Positions 14,390-18,088 of a stretch of DNA of 18,088 nucleotides are shown here, piece after piece (the first letter of the stretch is position 1; each line of letters starts with the position of its first letter). The translations under genes were made by a program, and so were the position numbers. The DNA is from CAVZKK01 sp964573475 (GTDB lineage Archaea > Thermoproteota > Bathyarchaeia > Bathyarchaeales > Bathycorpusculaceae), in contig CAZNJT010000026.1 of assembly GCA_964573475.1 (NCBI GenBank), positions 1-18,088 on the forward strand, written 5' to 3'. The notes below the pieces were generated by a model. That model saw only the letters and a program-made list of their open reading frames with translations. It was not told the origin of the DNA and did no database searches.

Positions 14390-15260
14390 ATGAAGAATAC
14401 ATCATTGTATTTAAACTGGTATATTCACGTGCCGAATGTGAAATATGATTTTTGTTCCAGTGGTCTAGGCTATTTTAAATATAATTTGGCGCTGGGTTAT
14501 GTTGACTTAAGCATTAACTATGCACACGGAAACCCTGACGCTGCTAAACAGCTAGCCCAAAGGTACAATGTTCAACCGGAAAATGTTTTCATTTCCAGTG
14601 AAGGCGCCTCAGGACAAAACAATCGGATGATTAGATGTCTGGCGGAAAGAAGCAAAAGGCGAAATGAGGCAATTGTGGAATATCCAACCTACGAGCCTCT
14701 ATTACGGCAGGTGCAAGAGCATTTTCCACATGTAAAAAGGCTGGAAAGAAACGAAAACGAATCTTATGGACTTGATGTCGATGCTCTTCAAAAAATTGTT
14801 TCAGAAAAAACTGGCTTGCTTGTGTTAACGAACCCACACGCACCAAGCGGAGCAATATCCAACAGCAATGAGCTAAAAGAAATTATGACCGTTGCTTCTG
14901 AAAACGGCTTTTACGTTTTATGTGACGAAGTTTACGCTGAATTTGATAGAAATGCTATACACACTGTTTTCTCTGTTAACAAAGATTTTGGCATAGTCAC
15001 AACAAGCTTCACAAAGGCTTACGGCCTTGGAGGATTAAGACTCGGTGTAGCCATAGCTAAGGAAAACATTGTAAACGAACTATACACAGACGTGTTGAAC
15101 ACGGTCGGAAATAGTCCAAACATCGTACAAATTATCGCAGTAGAACTATTAACAAAAGGCAGAGAAGACCTTGAAAGACACAAGCAAAAATGGACAAGTC
15201 TCAAAAAAGAAACAGAAGGGTGGTTGAACGAAAAAGGGTTTGAATATTTTCCTAACAAAT
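14390..15260 (+). CDS. PLP-dependent aminotransferase, class I/II (truncated by gap)
   Basis: This is a fold-type I pyridoxal-phosphate enzyme; 290 residues are visible before an assembly gap. Seen motifs, numbered from ATG 14390: SSEGASGQN (69-77) for the cofactor phosphate, EYPTYEPL (97-104), NPHAPSGA (148-155), the cofactor Asp D179 in LCDEVYAEF, the Schiff-base lysine K209 in TTSFTKAYGLGG, and R217 in LRLG. The substrate is not evident. The sequence resembles archaeal aspartate-aminotransferase-like proteins but lacks diagnostic features I could name. The GTG at 14381 is in frame. AGGTG at 14379-14383, six bases before ATG 14390, favours the ATG. The C-terminal small domain, probably 70-90 residues, is missing. 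Confidence 0.85.
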
Positions 15261-15360
15261 NNNNNNNNNNNNNNNNNNNNNNNNNNNNNNNNNNNNNNNN
15301 NNNNNNNNNNNNNNNNNNNNNNNNNNNNNNNNNNNNNNNNNNNNNNNNNNNNNNNNNNNN
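15261..15360. other. Assembly gap of 100 N
   Basis: Exactly 100 undetermined bases, the usual scaffold placeholder. The aminotransferase enters from the left without its C-terminus and the topoisomerase from the right without its stop. If the join is right, the real gap must hold the missing aminotransferase end (about 210-270 bases) plus a few topoisomerase codons, so its true size is probably larger than 100. Reading frames that run through the Ns are artefacts. Confidence 0.97.
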
Positions 15361-16980
15361 TTTCCCTAAAGCCCAACGGAACTTCTTTCTCAAGGTTTCA
15401 GGATACAACTTCTCTAAAGAAAAGTCTACCTTGGCAACCCATTCTACATATACTCTTGGATCAATGTAAGACTTAAGAGAAGTCCCTAAATTATACTCTT
15501 TTGTTTTATTTGCCAGTTCTATATCAAGTTTGGTTTTATCAATTCTGTTAAGAAAAGCATCTGTTTTCTTTCCCTGTTTCCTTTTCTCTTCTAACTGAAT
15601 CTCAAGTTTTTTAAGCCTAGCCTCTTTCTTAGCCAACCTTTCATTAAAATTCGCAGGAATCATTCTTTTATGATTAGCTACCGTAGCTCCTTCTAAATTA
15701 GCCATCTTAGCCTGAAAAACCTTTACGTAGTCAGCATCCTCCTTTTTGACGCCACAGTTATCTAAGTATTTTTTAACAACTTTCGTGGTTCTCCACGTTC
15801 GGAATACTTTAGCCGTTAACCCGTTCATTTGTTCTGAAAGAAACCTAGAAACTTTCTTAGAATCTAACCCTTCGAAGAGATATTCCCTGCATGTTTTAGA
15901 ATAGTGTTCAATGTTGCTGATCAAAATTGGAGACGCATTTATGCTTTTAACCCATCTCACTGAATCTTTTCCTAAAAAGTCAAAATGCAAGACATTGCCG
16001 TCTATCTTGATATGTTCTGGTCTTAAAGTTATGGCTCCAACGGTATCGGCTTCTCCAGGGTCCTTTTCGTCACCTACCCTTAGGTTTAGTGCAAAGATAA
16101 GCCAACACACCGTAGCTATTCTTCTTCTTTCATCATCTTCAGCGTCTAAATTCTTCACGATGTGTTCTTCGATTTCCGGAATTTCGTTGCCTAACTGCTC
16201 TGCCTTGTTAAATTTCTCGCGCTCTTTCCTTTGTTTAAGGAAAGCAGAATCCGAGAACCAGACATATTTGATTTTTCCAGAAAGTTTGTCCTGCCATTTA
16301 GCTATGTACATTTTTTCCGGTTCCCAGACAATATCCTTCCAGTTACCAGGCGGTTTTGGGCTGTCTGCGGAAAGATTCAGGATTATGTCCTCTTCTTTAG
16401 GTCCTTCTTTCCATTTTCCTCGTTTGGGATGCTTTCCTCTTCCAGCAAAGAGACATGAAGGCTCGGCTGTCCAGTTAGCTATCTCTATTTCTTTTCCATC
16501 AACTATGGCGTAACCAAACTTTTTCTTGAGTACTTCTCGCTTAGATTTTCTTTCTTCTGCAAGTTTTTTCTTCTTCTGTTTGGTCATATTTAATTTCTTT
16601 ATTTTTTCTTGTTCCAAATACTTAGAAATTTCAGAAAAATCAATTTCCATGCGTCCCATAGGTTTTTCATTTATTGATTCTTCAACAGGCTCATCATTAT
16701 CCATCCTCCTTATGTATTCAGCGTAAAAATGCTCCAAAAAGGATAAGGAAGGATTTTCTATTTTCAACTGCTCTAAGAAATTTTGAATAAAATTCTTATA
16801 GAAAACTCTGTCTGGAGGAGCCGTTGTGGATTGCTCTTTCTTTACCCATGCTATTGCCATTTGTTCGGTCTTAGGGCTTAGTTTTACTGGATGCCCCTGA
16901 ATTTTTATTGAGAATTCTTTGTATTCGTAAGGGGGAACGTAGATCCCATTGTGTTTGAGAACCTTCAACTTATATTTCAT
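15361..16980 (-). CDS. Eukaryote-like DNA topoisomerase IB (3' end in gap)
   Basis: This enzyme relaxes supercoils by a 3'-phosphotyrosyl nick. The 540 visible residues from ATG 16980 contain the eukaryotic core. An N-terminal region holds PPYEYK at about 16-21. The DNA-clamp domain has EPSCLFAGRGKHPKRGKWK (173-191). A GKIKYVWFSDSAFLKQRKEREKF stretch at about 235-257 follows. Catalytic residues can be matched to human Top1: R301 (LNLRVGDEKD), K338 (LGKDSVRW), R394 (VFRTWRTT), H437 (VANHKRM) and the nucleophile Y505 (SLKSYIDPRV). Residues about 440-490 form the charged coiled-coil linker. The visible end, LRKKFRWALGK, aligns with the last residues of the human enzyme, so only a few residues are lost to the gap. 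AGGTGG at 16991-16986 fixes the ATG at 16980 over the GTG at 16989. Among archaea this family is characteristic of Thaumarchaeota and related lineages. Confidence 0.95.
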
Positions 16981-17175
16981 CCATTCCACCTAAAGCGCAT
17001 CATACCATCTGAACCGTTTACCTACCTTTCAATCACCTAAAGTATCTTCGAGTGTGCCGTCAAACATGACTTTCAAGTGTTCATTTTTCACTTATTTACT
17101 TCCTTAAAAACTTTCACTGGCGCTGTCTATCAATCAAGTTTGACGCGGAGGGATTTAGAATGTACAATTTTTAAA

Positions 17176-17577
17176 TCACATGTAACTTGCGCTTTTGGTG
17201 CTTCTTTGTTTTTGCAGTTTTTTATGCAGAAGTTCTACGATTCTTTTGTCAACATAGCCTTTATGGGGGCGAAAGCCGCCTGAAAATCCTTTAGGAATGT
17301 GCAAAAGTTCATGGATCAGGGTTTTCTCTTTCTCTGGTTCGGGTAATTTGTCGTACCTTTCAGAAATGACTTCAATTATATAGGAAGGGGAAAGATTAAG
17401 AACTTCTTGCCAAATTTTACCTAAGCCGTGGATGCGGGCTACTGTGCGCCTAGATTTGGATCCATGACTTCTAACGCAATAGACAAATTGGGGGACTACA
17501 TGGAAAAAATCTAAGGAGTCTGCGATTTCGTCAACTATCTTTTTAATATCAGTTGCTTCAGTGTATTTTATTGGCAT
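17176..17577 (-). CDS. Small HExxH putative metallopeptidase
   Basis: This 133-residue protein has a zinc-protease-like motif: H89-E90-x-x-H93 in TLIHELLHIPKGFSGGFRPH, with H105 as a likely third ligand. The HELLHIP..FSGG..PH layout is what I recall from the small putative phage-type metallopeptidase family (PhageMetallopep-like), found in archaea, bacteria and phages. The N-terminal half (FVYCVRSHGSKSRRTVARIHGLGKIWQEVL) is basic and may bind nucleic acid or partner. The tail after the motif is Lys/Arg-rich. There is no signal peptide or membrane segment. The ATG at 17577 is preceded by GGATGA. It sits between topoisomerase IB and tRNA-Ala. The substrate is unknown, and peptidase activity is inferred only from the motif. 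Confidence 0.75.
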   Translation of the reverse strand: MPIKYTEATDIKKIVDEIADSLDFFHVVPQFVYCVRSHGSKSRRTVARIHGLGKIWQEVLNLSPSYIIEVISERYDKLPEPEKEKTLIHELLHIPKGFSGGFRPHKGYVDKRIVELLHKKLQKQRSTKSASYM

Positions 17578-17714
17578 AATTCATCCTTCAATTGCTTAAA
17601 AAGTTTGGCAGAAACATTTGTTTCGATTATAGATTTATAAAACTTTGCAATGTTAAAGCGAATGAAGCGGTTGACAAAGAGTAATTATAGAGTTCACTCA
17701 TACATAAAATTCTG

Positions 17715-17788
17715 TGGACCGGGGGGGATTTGAACCCCCGACCTCCTGAGTGCAAGTCAGGCGTTCATACCAACTGAACTACCGGCCC
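17715..17788 (-). tRNA. tRNA-Ala (anticodon TGC)
   Basis: This is a 74-base cloverleaf on the minus strand. Acceptor GGGCCGG pairs with CCGGTCC (one G-T) and the discriminator is A. The D-arm is GTTC/GAAC. The anticodon stem CCTGA/TCAGG encloses loop CTTGCAC, anticodon TGC. The variable loop is AGGTC, and the T-arm GGGGG-TTCAAAT-CCCCC is perfect. The 3' CCA is not encoded (A73 is followed by CAG), so it must be added after transcription. There is no intron. Possible TATA elements upstream are AAATATTGG near 17822-17830 and TTATTTAAAT at 17851-17860 (minus-strand reading). Confidence 0.96.
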
Positions 17789-18088
17789 ATCTATGCGTTT
17801 CTGAATTGCTTTCACATCTTGCCAATATTTAGGTTTCGTTTTGAAATAAGATTTAAATAAGACAAAACTCGTTGCCACTCAAAAGAAGCCTCACAGAAAA
17901 GCCATTTGCAAAAACGGCAAATTCTTAATATAACAAATTTAACAATTTTCATCATTCTATTACACTCAAACTAAAAATACTCGAAATCGACAGATAAGCC
18001 ACAATGTGGCTATTTTAATGAAAAAAGCCAACGCATCTTTCAGGAATGTTTTCTTCAATCTGAGCGTTTTTCAATTTCTAACATTTGT
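17789..18088. other. Right-end region without a clear gene
   Basis: No convincing gene is seen. The region holds the tRNA-Ala promoter area, a six-base-pair hairpin at 17904-17922 (ATTTGC/GCAAAT around a seven-base loop) and a 15-base palindrome at 17997-18011 (arms AGCCACA/TGTGGCT). A plus-strand frame opens at ATG 18019 and runs off the edge. A minus-strand frame ends at TGA 18057-18055 and is followed by a T-run (about 18026-18021), so a gene entering from the right on the minus strand is equally possible. Neither can be settled from this edge. Confidence 0.5.

Noticed and set aside
15019..15260. Topoisomerase continuing leftwards past the gap to 15019
   Set aside because: Residues beyond the Ns are antisense aminotransferase; the enzyme is already nearly complete at 15361.
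14390..15469. Aminotransferase continuing through the Ns to 15469
   Set aside because: The frame after the Ns is antisense to topoisomerase; the Ns do not preserve length or frame, so the gene stops at the gap.
15911..16513. 200-codon plus-strand ORF inside the topoisomerase gene
   Set aside because: It is antisense to a well-conserved enzyme with all catalytic residues; the product is Ser/Phe-rich, as expected for a shadow.
17077..17283. 68-codon plus-strand ORF left of the tRNA
   Set aside because: It overlaps the HExxH gene antisense, has no family resemblance and is Phe-rich.
1..18088. CRISPR array, transposase, integrase, or defence island
   Set aside because: No regular direct repeats, recombinase motifs or known defence proteins were seen on either strand.

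Overview
The window is archaeal. It carries an eRF1-type release factor (aRF1), RtcB and archease for archaeal tRNA splicing, a formylmethanofuran:tetrahydromethanopterin formyltransferase, TATA-type promoters, GGTGA-type ribosome binding sites, and frequent TTG/GTG starts. A eukaryote-like type IB topoisomerase next to tetrahydromethanopterin C1 genes points to the Thermoproteota/Thaumarchaeota side of the tree. A Bathyarchaeia-like lineage is my best guess, but it is an inference from gene content only. The DNA is AT-rich throughout except for one gene.

Layout from left to right. Positions 58-1221 hold a zinc-finger protein of unknown role (-) and a small two-helix membrane protein (+). Positions 1264-3731 hold RtcB and an MBL-fold hydrolase, both on the minus strand. 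A winged-helix regulator (+) follows at 3847-4317. Positions 4486-5947 form an intrusive-looking segment: a G+C-rich, bacterial-looking S33 alpha/beta hydrolase lying just downstream of a broken tRNA 3' end. Positions 6176-10602 hold housekeeping and membrane genes in mixed orientation: adenylate kinase, archease, a CPBP membrane protease, an M42 aminopeptidase, an ECF-S-like membrane protein and a small two-helix protein. Positions 10735-13995 form a co-directional block: an NAD(P)-type methylene-H4MPT dehydrogenase (MtdB-like), Ftr and aRF1. A convergent DUF167 protein follows. Positions 14390-16980 hold an aminotransferase and topoisomerase IB that converge on a 100-N assembly gap, which truncates both. 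The right end carries a small HExxH metalloprotein, tRNA-Ala(TGC) and about 300 bases without a clear gene.

Functional links: Ftr and the MtdB-like enzyme are two steps of the archaeal methyl branch of C1 metabolism. The intermediate cyclohydrolase is not in the window. RtcB and archease are known partners in RNA ligation but lie in separate units here. The remaining genes are mostly single transcription units.

The points most worth checking are the tRNA remnant beside the foreign hydrolase, the NAD(P)-type dehydrogenase paired with Ftr, the eukaryote-like topoisomerase, and a nine-codon, apparently leaderless ORF coupled to the CPBP protease. I see no CRISPR array, transposase, rRNA or known defence system, and nothing that I can defend as a wholly new multi-gene system.
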